Shown: positions 1 to 5,953, numbered from the stretch's first letter. The stretch is 9,351 bases of DNA from Candidatus Manganitrophaceae bacterium (GCA_004297235.1 SCUR01000124.1:1-9351), one strand, 5' to 3'. Notes: generated from the sequence alone by a model not told the origin. Translations and numbers: made by a program.

Positions 1-69
1 TTTCCCCATCCGCGCTTCGTGATACTTCGTTTCTTCGTGGTAAATCTCCGCCAGCGCTTTTTTTTCCAT
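1..69 (-). CDS. N-terminal fragment of a minus-strand gene, possibly a SagB/ThcOx-type nitroreductase-fold protein
   Basis: A reading frame starts with ATG at 69 (reverse strand) and stays open to the window edge, giving 23 residues: MEKKALAEIYHEETKYHEAR, then MGK. A perfect TTGACA promoter lies upstream on the same strand (113-141), and a purine-rich GGGGAG lies about 14 nt before the ATG, with GGGAT closer. That makes a real gene start likely despite the short length. The YHE-x-TKYH stretch resembles the N-terminus of SagB/ThcOx family dehydrogenases, which often open with YHEATKH-like sequence. This is recall of a short motif, not a domain match. Almost all of the protein lies outside the window, so the function is a guess. 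Confidence 0.5.
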   Translation of the reverse strand, partial: MEKKALAEIYHEETKYHEARMGK

Positions 70-112
70 TCGCTTATCCCGATCTCCCCGTTTCTTAAAA
101 TAAAACCTTCTT

Positions 113-141
113 AATCTAATATAGAAACACGGGCGTGTCAA
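113..141 (-). promoter_or_regulatory. Sigma70-type promoter for the leftmost minus-strand gene
   Basis: On the reverse strand, TTGACA (plus-strand 136-141) is followed after exactly 17 nt by TAGATT (113-118). The -35 box matches consensus 6/6 and the -10 box 4/6. Transcription would start near 106 and leave a leader of roughly 37 nt before the ATG at 69. The call rests on consensus match and position only. Confidence 0.55.
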
Positions 142-289
142 TCGGAAGGATGATTATTCGGGACGTTGTCCCGGCCCCTGCTCCGCCTGGAATGAAGGAG
201 CGAATATTTCTGAATTCGATTCGATTAAATTGAAATGGGACGTTGCCCCAAGCCGCAATCTTCCTCCGCCTTCTCGAAGCGAAAAACGC

Positions 290-318
290 TTGCCTTCGCC
301 TCCTCTTTCTTGTATAAC
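290..318 (+). promoter_or_regulatory. Probable serB promoter
   Basis: TTGCCT (290-295) and TATAAC (313-318) are separated by 17 nt. The boxes match consensus 4/6 and 5/6. The predicted start near 325 leaves a short leader before the serB ATG at 349. The promoter lies inside the upstream extension of the serB reading frame, which supports the internal ATG as the real start. Confidence 0.4.
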
Positions 319-348
319 ACTGAGGTTCTTAGACTTGAAGGACCTTAC

Positions 349-1575
349 ATGCCGAAGAAAAAAGCGATTCTCGTCTCCGTCACCGGCCCCGATCAACCGG
401 GGATTACAGCGGCCTTGACCGACATTATGGCCGCCTCCGACGTGCGCCTTCTCGATATCGAACAGGTGGTGACCCGTTCCATTCTCTCCCTCTCCATCTT
501 GATCGAAGTCAATCCGGCCGACGAAGGGGAAAAGCATCTGCTGCGAGACCTTCTCTTCCGGGCGCACGAATTCGGTCTGTCGATGGAGTTCAAGGTCGTT
601 CGGCCCGCGGAAGTTTTGAAAAAAGCCCCCGCACAGAATTACGTCGTCACCTGTCTGGGACCGGCCGTCACCTTTCGGGTCATCGCCAAACTCTCGGCGC
701 TTCTCTCCGAGGAGCAGGTGAACATTCAGAAGATCAACGCCCTCGCGCGAAAACAGCTGGAGTGCGTCGAGATGACCCTCTCGGCAACCAAGCCGATCGA
801 TCCGCGTCTTCTGACCCGAAAGCTGCTGCACCTGAATGCCGAATTCGGGGTCGACATCGCCGTTCAGGAAGAGAATCTCTTCCGCCGCGCCAAGCGGCTG
901 ATCGTCATGGATATGGATTCCACTCTGGTCCAGATTGAGGGGATCGACGAGCTGGCCAAGGAGGCGGGGGTCGGGGATAAGGTTGTCGCGATCACACACC
1001 GTGCGATGAACGGAGAGATCTCTTTTCCAGAGGCGCTTCGAGAGCGGGTCCGATTGTTGAAGGGTCTGCCGGTCGGCGTTCTTGAAAAAGTTTGCAAGCG
1101 GATGCCTTTTACCCCGGGCGCAAAAGAGCTGATCTCCGTCCTCAAGAAGCTGGGATATCGAACCGCCGTCCTCTCGGGAGGATTTGATTATTTCAGCTCT
1201 CGGGTAAAGGAGTCGCTGGGGCTCGACTATGCTTATTCCAATTCTTTAGAAATTAAAGACGGGGTTTTAACCGGCGAGATCGTCGGCGAAATTGTAGACG
1301 GCAAGAAAAAGGCGGCCCTCATGGAAGAGATCGCCCGGAAGGAAGGGATTACCCTCGATCAAGTCATCGCCGTCGGAGACGGCGCGAACGACCTTCCGAT
1401 GATCACCCGCGCCGGGTTGGGGATCGCATTCAACGCCAAGCCGCGGGTCCGCGCGGAGGCGCACTACAGCATCACTCAAAAAAACCTCGATTCCATCCTC
1501 TATCTCTTGGGGATCACCGAGAAGGACCTCACGACCATGAAGAAAAAAAAGCAACGTCGAACCACCACGTTGTAA
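349..1575 (+). CDS. serB: Phosphoserine phosphatase with two N-terminal ACT domains
   Basis: This enzyme removes phosphate from L-phosphoserine, the last step of cytoplasmic serine biosynthesis. The 408-residue protein has two ACT domains (about residues 5-80, containing VTGPDQPG, and 88-165) followed by a HAD-family catalytic domain. All four HAD motifs are present: nucleophile D188-M-D190-S-T, S276-G-G, the lysine cluster K319-K321 after D317-G, and G-D344-G-A-N-D348. The architecture and length match the two-ACT SerB type known from Mycobacterium SerB2; in that family the ACT region binds amino acids and gives feedback control, which I infer here. The frame is open upstream to 235, but ATG 349 is preferred: GAAGGA lies 6 nt before it and MPKKKAILVSVTGPDQPG is the expected N-terminus. 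The last residues are basic and low in complexity. Confidence 0.95.
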   Translation: MPKKKAILVSVTGPDQPGITAALTDIMAASDVRLLDIEQVVTRSILSLSILIEVNPADEGEKHLLRDLLFRAHEFGLSMEFKVVRPAEVLKKAPAQNYVVTCLGPAVTFRVIAKLSALLSEEQVNIQKINALARKQLECVEMTLSATKPIDPRLLTRKLLHLNAEFGVDIAVQEENLFRRAKRLIVMDMDSTLVQIEGIDELAKEAGVGDKVVAITHRAMNGEISFPEALRERVRLLKGLPVGVLEKVCKRMPFTPGAKELISVLKKLGYRTAVLSGGFDYFSSRVKESLGLDYAYSNSLEIKDGVLTGEIVGEIVDGKKKAALMEEIARKEGITLDQVIAVGDGANDLPMITRAGLGIAFNAKPRVRAEAHYSITQKNLDSILYLLGITEKDLTTMKKKKQRRTTTL

Positions 1576-1599
1576 TCGCCGTTTTAATCACGATATAAT
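1570..1599 (+). promoter_or_regulatory. Probable promoter for the DUF2203 gene
   Basis: A perfect TATAAT (1594-1599) lies 18 nt downstream of TTGTAA (1570-1575, 4/6 match). The -35 element overlaps the serB stop codon. The leader to the ATG at 1704 would be about 100 nt. This suggests the DUF2203 gene can be transcribed independently of serB. Confidence 0.45.
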
Positions 1600-1703
1600 C
1601 AAGCAAGAGAATTCAGCAAAACATCCACCCACAATCTGAACATTGAACGTTGGCTGACCCGATTCACCGGGACCGCCATTTCTGGAAACGATCCGGAGCA
1701 ATC

Positions 1704-2051
1704 ATGTCCGATTCTAAAACAAAACGGATTTTTACATACGACGAGGCCCTCGAAACCCTTCCCGAGGTTCAGAAAGTCACCACCGGCGCCGTCCAAGAGA
1801 TCAGCGTTCTGGCTGCTCAAATTTTTGCTCTTCGCGATGAAGACCAAAAGAAGCGTTACGAGAAGCGGCAGGCGGTGGTCGTGAACAACTGGGTTCAGAC
1901 GATCGAGCAGATGGGATGCGAGGTCAAAGGCCTTTGGCTGGTCGATTTCGATAACGGCGAGGGCTACTATTGTTGGCAATACCCGGAGCCGAACCTCGAG
2001 TATTTCCACGGCTACACGGAGGGTTTCGCAGGTCGCAGTAAATTATTTTAA
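1704..2051 (+). CDS. DUF2203 family protein
   Basis: This is a 115-residue soluble protein of unknown function. The first half looks helical: FTYDEALETLPEVQKV resembles the F-(S/T)-x-x-E-A-N-x-L-L-P opening of DUF2203. The C-terminal half has the hallmark of the family: G-x-E-V-K-G (about residues 71-76), VDFDNGEGYYCWQYPEP (80-96) and a final FHGYTEGFAGRSKLF, equivalent to the usual ...W-H-x-(L/T)-x-E-G-F-A-G-R-x-x-L. No signal peptide or membrane segment is visible. ATG 1704 is chosen because GGAG (1695-1698) lies 5 nt upstream; the frame is open from 1650 but that extension has no family resemblance. It ends 25 nt from the convergent deacetylase gene. The family assignment is from recalled motifs, and no biochemical role is claimed. 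Confidence 0.88.
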   Translation: MSDSKTKRIFTYDEALETLPEVQKVTTGAVQEISVLAAQIFALRDEDQKKRYEKRQAVVVNNWVQTIEQMGCEVKGLWLVDFDNGEGYYCWQYPEPNLEYFHGYTEGFAGRSKLF

Positions 2052-2054
2052 TGG

Positions 2055-2078
2055 AGGGGCGATCGATCCATCGCCCCT
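2055..2078. terminator. Perfect hairpin between convergent genes (possible bidirectional terminator)
   Basis: AGGGGCGAT (2055-2063) pairs perfectly with ATCGCCCCT (2070-2078) around a 6-nt loop. The hairpin fills nearly the whole 25-nt gap between the DUF2203 stop (2049-2051) and the deacetylase stop (2077-2079), and overlaps the latter. Neither strand shows a clean U-run after the stem, so it is not a textbook intrinsic terminator. It may instead block or stabilise 3' ends, or be an extragenic palindromic repeat. Confidence 0.5.
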
Positions 2079-3021
2079 ACTGCGACAATGCTTCGAGGTG
2101 CCGGCCGACCGATCGGGCCAATGCGGCGAGGTTGTATCCCCCTTCCAGGCAGGAGACGATCCGTCCCTGACAGTGGGTCTGCGCGAGCGACCGGACGATT
2201 CGGGTCATTTCCGAAAATCCGTCGTCGGTCACCTCGAGACCGGCCAGCGGATCGTCCCGATGCGCATCGAATCCGGCGGAGATCAGAATGAAGTCGGGTT
2301 TGAACGCCGCCAGCGCGGGCGCCATCACCTTCTCCAGCCGATGGAGCAGATCGACATCTCCCGCGCCCCGCTGAAGAGGACAGTTCAACGTGAATCCCTC
2401 CCCCTCCCCTTCTCCCCTTTCCCTTTCGGAACCGGTTCCCGGATAAAAGGGAAACTGGTGCGTGCTGAAGTAAAAGACGGTCGGATCCGAATAGAAAAGG
2501 TGCTGCGTGCCGTTCCCGTGATGGACATCCCAATCGAGGATGAAGATCCGCTCCAGCCGATGCTTCTTCTGAAGGTAGCGCGCGGCGATCGCGACATTAT
2601 TCAAAAGGCAGAATCCCATCGCCCGGTTCGACTCGGCATGATGCCCCGGCGGGCGGACCGCGCAGAAAGCATTATCGACGCTCCCCGCCATCACCCTATC
2701 GACCGCCGTTAAAACCCCTTCGACCGCCTTTTCCGCCGCCGCCAACGACATCGGAGAAAAGGGGGTGTCGGGATCGAGGTAGATCGTTCTTCCCTGCGGC
2801 ACGACCCTTTTCAACGTTTCATAATAGCCGGGCTGGTGGACGGCGTCGATCCAGACGGCGAGGTCCGGATCGTCGACCGGCTTGACTTCGATCAGCTCCG
2901 AAATGAGGCCGGTCTTGACGAGATGCCCCTCGATCGACGCGAGCCGTTGCGGCGATTCCGGATGCCCCGGCCCGGTATCATGCTGGCGGTAAATCGGATG
3001 GGAGATAAAGCCGGTCTTCAT
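2077..3021 (-). CDS. Histone deacetylase / acetoin-utilisation (AcuC) family hydrolase
   Basis: This is a 314-residue zinc-dependent deacetylase-fold enzyme of the bacterial class II HDAC-like group, expected to hydrolyse acetyl or related amides on lysine, polyamines or small molecules; the substrate cannot be read from sequence. Visible motifs are the N-terminal DTGPGHPESPQR (residues 15-26), the catalytic His pair in RPPGHHAE (H127-H128), zinc ligands in LDWDVHHGNGT (D165, H167), the third ligand in AGFDAHRDDPL (D252), and the transition-state Tyr in EGGY (Y296). All key residues are present and the length is typical. ATG 3021 has AGGA 7 nt upstream; the adjacent ATG at 3024 is an equal alternative. 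The frame extends upstream to 3123, but that stretch encodes repeat-derived, family-unlike sequence. It is probably distal in an operon with the zinc ribbon and hydrolase genes. Confidence 0.92.
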   Translation of the reverse strand: MKTGFISHPIYRQHDTGPGHPESPQRLASIEGHLVKTGLISELIEVKPVDDPDLAVWIDAVHQPGYYETLKRVVPQGRTIYLDPDTPFSPMSLAAAEKAVEGVLTAVDRVMAGSVDNAFCAVRPPGHHAESNRAMGFCLLNNVAIAARYLQKKHRLERIFILDWDVHHGNGTQHLFYSDPTVFYFSTHQFPFYPGTGSERERGEGEGEGFTLNCPLQRGAGDVDLLHRLEKVMAPALAAFKPDFILISAGFDAHRDDPLAGLEVTDDGFSEMTRIVRSLAQTHCQGRIVSCLEGGYNLAALARSVGRHLEALSQ

Positions 3022-3048
3022 CATTCTTTCCTGTAGGAATGCAGCGCC

Positions 3049-3114
3049 GAGGAGTCGGAACCATTCAGAAGAAAAGCGGTGGGTTCTCTTCCCTTTTCTA
3101 TCTTCCGACTCCTC
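3049..3114. repeat. 12-bp perfect inverted repeat between the zinc-ribbon and deacetylase genes
   Basis: GAGGAGTCGGAA (3049-3060) and its exact complement TTCCGACTCCTC (3103-3114) flank 42 nt. The spacer itself contains partly complementary AAGAAAAG and CTTTTC, so an extended stem is possible. It sits wholly in the gap between two same-strand genes and may form an RNA processing or attenuation hairpin. Confidence 0.6.
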
Positions 3115-3118
3115 ACTT

Positions 3119-3130
3119 CTCACGCCTTAC
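3119..3130 (-). repeat. Degenerate copy of the GGCGTGAGG-type short repeat
   Basis: Read on the reverse strand, this stretch is GGTAAGGCGTGA, one form of the same word as TTAGGCGTGAGG and CGTGAGGCGTAAGG near 5864-5953. It lies directly beside the inverted repeat at 3049-3114, so both elements of this gap appear to belong to short intergenic repeat sequence. Confidence 0.4.
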
Positions 3131-3140
3131 CTTGATCAAA

Positions 3141-3335
3141 CTATGTCTTCTGGCGAACGCCCCACTCTGCGTTGGACTTGGTGTAAGCGATGATCGTTTT
3201 TCCGCAAGCCGTGCAGGGGGACTCCTCCGTCACTTCGCTCTCTCCATCGTTCGGACCGGGAGGCGGGGTATCGGGAACCTGGACATACGCTTTCTTATGA
3301 CAATAAGGACAGATAACGCCATACAGCGTGCTCAA
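3141..3335 (-). CDS. Small zinc-ribbon protein of unknown function
   Basis: This is a 64-residue protein with two CxxC knuckles, C9-P-Y-C12 and C41-T-A-C44, spaced as in a single four-cysteine zinc ribbon. Between them is a Pro/Gly- and acid-rich linker (about residues 21-39). No catalytic domain, signal peptide or membrane segment is visible. I do not recognise a named family; such proteins may act as protein- or nucleic-acid-binding accessories. The start is taken as TTG 3335 because the reverse strand carries a very strong AAGGAGGAGG ribosome binding site whose GAGG lies 8 nt before it, and the first cysteine pair follows at once. An upstream frame start at TTG 3401 lies in a palindromic repeat and has no comparable site. 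The gene lies between the MBL hydrolase (113-nt gap) and the deacetylase (119-nt gap). Confidence 0.7.
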   Translation of the reverse strand: MSTLYGVICPYCHKKAYVQVPDTPPPGPNDGESEVTEESPCTACGKTIIAYTKSNAEWGVRQKT

Positions 3336-3390
3336 TCTCTTTCCCTCCTCCTTAATTTTCTCAGTGAGCCACAAACCTTCAGATTGAAGC

Positions 3391-3412
3391 TCCCACAGCA
3401 AGCTGTGGGGGA
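3391..3412. repeat. REP-like palindrome
   Basis: CCCACAG (3392-3398) and CTGTGGG (3403-3409) form a perfect 7-bp stem with a CAAG loop; if the loop closes, one more G-C pair leaves a 2-nt loop. It lies between the hydrolase stop (3449) and the zinc-ribbon start. No U-run follows on either strand. It resembles extragenic palindromic units more than a terminator. A short direct repeat, GATGCG, follows at 3411-3416 and again at 3423-3428. Confidence 0.5.
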
Positions 3413-3448
3413 TGCGACGCGCGATGCGTGTTCAACTTAAAAATGCAA

Positions 3449-4072
3449 TCAGATCAAAAAGGGATTGCCGCCCCGCTCTCTCCCGATGGTCGTCCGAGGA
3501 CCATGGCCGGGATAGACCGCCGTCTGATCGGGAAATGAAAGAAGCCGTTTTTGAATCGACTCGATCAAGGTCGGATAAGATCCCCCCCAGAGATCGGTTC
3601 GACCGATGCTCCCGGCGAAGAGGGTATCCCCCGTGAGTAAACCGACGGTCGGAACATGAAAGCTGACGCTCCCGGGGGTGTGTCCCGGGGTATGGATGAC
3701 CTCGATCTTTTCCTTACCGAAGGAGAATGAATCGCCATGTTTTAAAAAGCGGTCGATGATAGGAACCGGCGGCGTCGGCAGCCCGAAGAGCGCGGCTTGT
3801 ATAGAAAGGTTTTCGCAAAGAGGCATATCCTCTTCGTGGAGGCCGGTGACGGCCCCCGTCTTGGCTCGAACCGCCTCGGTGGCCCCGACATGGTCGAGAT
3901 GGGCATGGGTATGGAAGAGAAAGGCGGCCTTGAGTTGAAGACGGGCCAGGCGACCGAGGATCTCATCGGACTCTTCTCCCGGATCGAACACCACCGCGGT
4001 TCGGGTCTCTTCGCAAGCAAGGAGGATGCAGTTACATTGGAAAGGACCCACTGGAAAGGATTCGAAGATCAT
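3449..4072 (-). CDS. Metallo-beta-lactamase-fold hydrolase, GloB/YcbL (glyoxalase II-like)
   Basis: This is a 207-residue cytoplasmic hydrolase with a binuclear metal site. The signature THAHLDHVG (T55-H56-A-H58-L-D60-H61) supplies most metal ligands. The others appear in HTPGHTPG (H131), the bridging Asp in TGDTLF (D149), and YPGHGPRTTIGRE (H190). The short form without the C-terminal glutathione-binding domain, and the ending GRERGGNPFL, fit the YcbL-like branch, which hydrolyses thioesters such as hydroxyacylglutathione analogues; the actual substrate is inferred only. ATG 4072 starts the typical MIFESFPVGPFQCN opening and has AGG 8 nt upstream; an open frame to 4150 is leader sequence. 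It is transcribed from the promoter at 4244-4272 through a leader of about 165 nt. Confidence 0.93.
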   Translation of the reverse strand: MIFESFPVGPFQCNCILLACEETRTAVVFDPGEESDEILGRLARLQLKAAFLFHTHAHLDHVGATEAVRAKTGAVTGLHEEDMPLCENLSIQAALFGLPTPPVPIIDRFLKHGDSFSFGKEKIEVIHTPGHTPGSVSFHVPTVGLLTGDTLFAGSIGRTDLWGGSYPTLIESIQKRLLSFPDQTAVYPGHGPRTTIGRERGGNPFLI

Positions 4073-4094
4073 TCTTTCTACCTGTAAGTGGAGC

Positions 4095-4216
4095 CCAGCG
4101 CTGGAGGGGAATCCTTTACGCCGCGGATCCCTTGCCCCACGTCTATTCATATGGGGGGCCGGCGCTGGAAGAAGCCTTCAATCTTAGATCTTCACCTTCG
4201 ATGCGCCTTGCCCCAC
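4095..4216. repeat. Leader region of the hydrolase operon with repeated modules
   Basis: The 227-nt gap between the ThyX-like gene and the hydrolase contains two copies of CCTTGCCCCAC (4130-4140 and 4206-4216) and two of GCGCTGGA (4098-4105 and 4162-4169), in the same order. The first GCGCTGG is part of a perfect palindrome, CCAGCGCTGG (4095-4104). The spacing between modules differs in the two units (25 versus 37 nt), so this looks like a diverged duplication or a structured untranslated leader. No coding frame there looks real, and I do not recognise a riboswitch class. Confidence 0.45.
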
Positions 4217-4243
4217 ACCCGATCAAGAAAAACCATGAGGCTA

Positions 4244-4272
4244 ATACTAACAAGCCGTTGGGTGGGTGTCAA
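4244..4272 (-). promoter_or_regulatory. Sigma70-type promoter of the hydrolase/zinc-ribbon/deacetylase block
   Basis: On the reverse strand, a perfect TTGACA (plus-strand 4267-4272) is followed after 17 nt by TAGTAT (4244-4249, 4/6). It lies just downstream of the ThyX-like stop codon (4300-4302), so the hydrolase block need not depend on ThyX transcription. Predicted initiation is near 4237. Confidence 0.55.
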
Positions 4273-4299
4273 TCGATGATCTTCTCTTGCGGTGACTCT

Positions 4300-5844
4300 T
4301 TAGATGATCCGCCGATACTCAGAGAGGTCGAGGCGCCAGACCTTCACGCCGCAGTAGCGCTCCCCTTCCGGACAGACCGGACGGGTGCCGGCCATGTTCC
4401 GGAGGGTGCAGGGGGGAAGGAGATAGCTTCCGATGAGGGGATTCACCTCTTTGATCTGCTGCGCTTCATCGAGCGAAGCGCGCCAGATCTCTTCCTGCGC
4501 ATTGTAGCAGAGGCGCATCGCATGTTTATGGTGGAGGTTCAGAAGATCGGACGATTCGGTGAATCGGACCGAGAGGGCATTCGGCAGGAGATAAAGGGCA
4601 TACTCCAGCGGGGTGCCGAGCCGCTTCATCCGGGCGAAGCGATCCCAGCTTCGTTCCATCACCTCACGATAGTAGGCCTCGATTTTGGAGTCGGTCTGGA
4701 TGAGCGCCGGGGTGATGTAGTCGGGTTGATCGCTCACATGCGCCGCGAGGATCGGCCGGGAAGCCGGGGTCATCCGGTGCCGCTGATCTTGGGAGTCGGC
4801 GGTATGCGAAAGTTTTTTCCGGAACGTATAAGAGGGATGAAACAGGGTGCGGCTCAGCTTGGAGAGGGTCGTTAGGTTGAGCGACTCGCCGAGCAGCCGA
4901 TTTTCCCCCGGATCGAGCGCCAGCCGGATCGCCGCGGCGTCGTCCAACATGGCGCGGGGCACCCCCAGCACCTCGCGAACCGACTGGGCAAGGACCGCTT
5001 CCTGGTTCGTTTTATAATCGACCAATTTGGAAACGTTCCCCTCCAAAGAAGCATCAAACTCATCGAGAAACTGCGCGGTCGACCGGGCCGTCATCGCTTC
5101 CGCGTGGTCTCGATAGAATTGATACTCCGGAGTCGATTCGATCTCGATCGGCGGCTCCAGGATCTTTTTGTACTCGGGGTCAAAGTCGAGCAGGGCCTGG
5201 ACCATCTTCTCCACCACCCGCCGCTGCTCCAGCGGGGTATCGTACTGTTGGCAGAGACGATAGTAGCGAAGCAGGGTGATTCCGGAGATCGTATGATAGA
5301 GGTAGGCAAACGCGCCGATCGGCACGACGTAACGGGCGATCTCCTGCGATTTCTTTTTGACATCGCGGTTGAAATTTCTCCGCTGCCGCGGGAAGAGCCT
5401 CGCATACTCGGTGTCGACCAATGGCAGCAACATCTCGTTGAGCTTTTTATACGCTTCCATCTGATCGTGCACGCCGGCGACATATAGATCGAGCGCCTCG
5501 CCGGTGAGGGGAGGAATCGCAAAGCTCTCCGGCTTCACCGCGACGTACCGCTGGCTCACCTGCTCGGAGTTGTAAAAGGGATGGCTGTGAAGAAACGACC
5601 AGATGAATTGGCGCGAGACGTTGGTCAGCGTGAACTGAAAATGGGCATGCTGGAGGGTGGTGTGATGGCCCGCTTGGTAGATGCTCTGCGCCAGGAGATC
5701 ATACCCTTCGATCAGATCTTCATCCCGAACGACCCCTTTTCCGGAATAACAGGTCTTGGCGGTCGCGACAAAGTTTTTGAAGGGACGGACAAAGGCCTTC
5801 TCTAAAACAACGGTCGGTTCGGAAGAGAGAAAATGATCTTGCAT
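4300..5844 (-). CDS. Double-domain ThyX-like protein (FAD-dependent thymidylate synthase family)
   Basis: This 514-residue protein is about twice the length of classical ThyX, the flavin-dependent enzyme that methylates dUMP using methylenetetrahydrofolate. The N-half carries GHHTTLQHAHFQFTLTNVSR (60-79) and NSEQVSQRYV (92-101), matching the H-x-S-x-x-E-H and S-x-x-x-S-x-R-Y parts of ThyX. The RHR expected between them is absent: the stretch reads FIWSFLHSHPFY. The C-half instead carries QRHR (354-357), and later a ThyX-like segment around LLPNALSVRFTESSDLLNLHHKHAMRLCYNAQEEIWR (residues 419-455). It ends with cysteines C479, C491 and C498. ATG 5844 has AAGG 7 nt upstream; an in-frame TTG at 5850 abuts that site and is unlikely. 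Two-domain forms annotated as thymidylate synthase exist in several bacterial phyla as I recall. Whether this one makes dTMP is open. Confidence 0.85.
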   Translation of the reverse strand: MQDHFLSSEPTVVLEKAFVRPFKNFVATAKTCYSGKGVVRDEDLIEGYDLLAQSIYQAGHHTTLQHAHFQFTLTNVSRQFIWSFLHSHPFYNSEQVSQRYVAVKPESFAIPPLTGEALDLYVAGVHDQMEAYKKLNEMLLPLVDTEYARLFPRQRRNFNRDVKKKSQEIARYVVPIGAFAYLYHTISGITLLRYYRLCQQYDTPLEQRRVVEKMVQALLDFDPEYKKILEPPIEIESTPEYQFYRDHAEAMTARSTAQFLDEFDASLEGNVSKLVDYKTNQEAVLAQSVREVLGVPRAMLDDAAAIRLALDPGENRLLGESLNLTTLSKLSRTLFHPSYTFRKKLSHTADSQDQRHRMTPASRPILAAHVSDQPDYITPALIQTDSKIEAYYREVMERSWDRFARMKRLGTPLEYALYLLPNALSVRFTESSDLLNLHHKHAMRLCYNAQEEIWRASLDEAQQIKEVNPLIGSYLLPPCTLRNMAGTRPVCPEGERYCGVKVWRLDLSEYRRII

Positions 5845-5862
5845 GAGCAAACCTTAAAACAC

Positions 5863-5953
5863 GTTAGGCGTGAGGCATTAGGCGTGAGGGGTAAGAGATT
5901 AAATTTTTGATCTGACCCCTTACGCCTCACGTTCCCTTCTTTGTCGCCTCACG
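5863..5953. repeat. Cluster of GGCGTGAGG repeats in direct and inverted orientation
   Basis: TTAGGCGTGAGG occurs twice in direct orientation (5864-5875 and 5878-5889). CCCCTTACGCCTCACG (5916-5931) and CGCCTCACG (5945-5953) are inverted copies of the same word. CGTGAGGCATTAGG pairs with the inverted copy at 12 of 14 positions, and the interior GGGGT...AGAT / ATCT...ACCCC adds further pairing, so the region could fold as a large imperfect hairpin. It fills the gap between the divergent ThyX-like gene and the isoprenoid operon promoter. Confidence 0.65.

Noticed and set aside
235..348. N-terminal extension of the serB reading frame
   Set aside because: It has no ACT-like content, overlaps the probable promoter, and the internal ATG at 349 has a good ribosome binding site and the expected family N-terminus.
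154..999. 281-codon minus-strand open frame
   Set aside because: It is antisense to serB, with no domain resemblance and Gly/Arg-rich shadow composition.
1552..1585. CAACGT/ACGTTG inverted repeat followed by TTTT as a serB terminator
   Set aside because: The stem is only 6 bp with a 9-nt loop, lies inside the last codons, and the T-run is short and separated from the stem by 9 nt.
3022..3123. 34-codon N-terminal extension of the deacetylase frame
   Set aside because: It translates the inverted-repeat DNA, lacks family resemblance, and an ATG with a ribosome binding site lies at the family start.
4132..4875. 247-codon plus-strand open frame
   Set aside because: It runs antisense through the C-terminal part of the ThyX-like gene, has no recognisable domain, and reflects GC-rich codon bias.
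5863..5953. CRISPR-like array from the repeated GGCGTGAGG words
   Set aside because: The units are about 9-12 nt, irregularly spaced, in both orientations, and there are no spacers of uniform length or cas genes.
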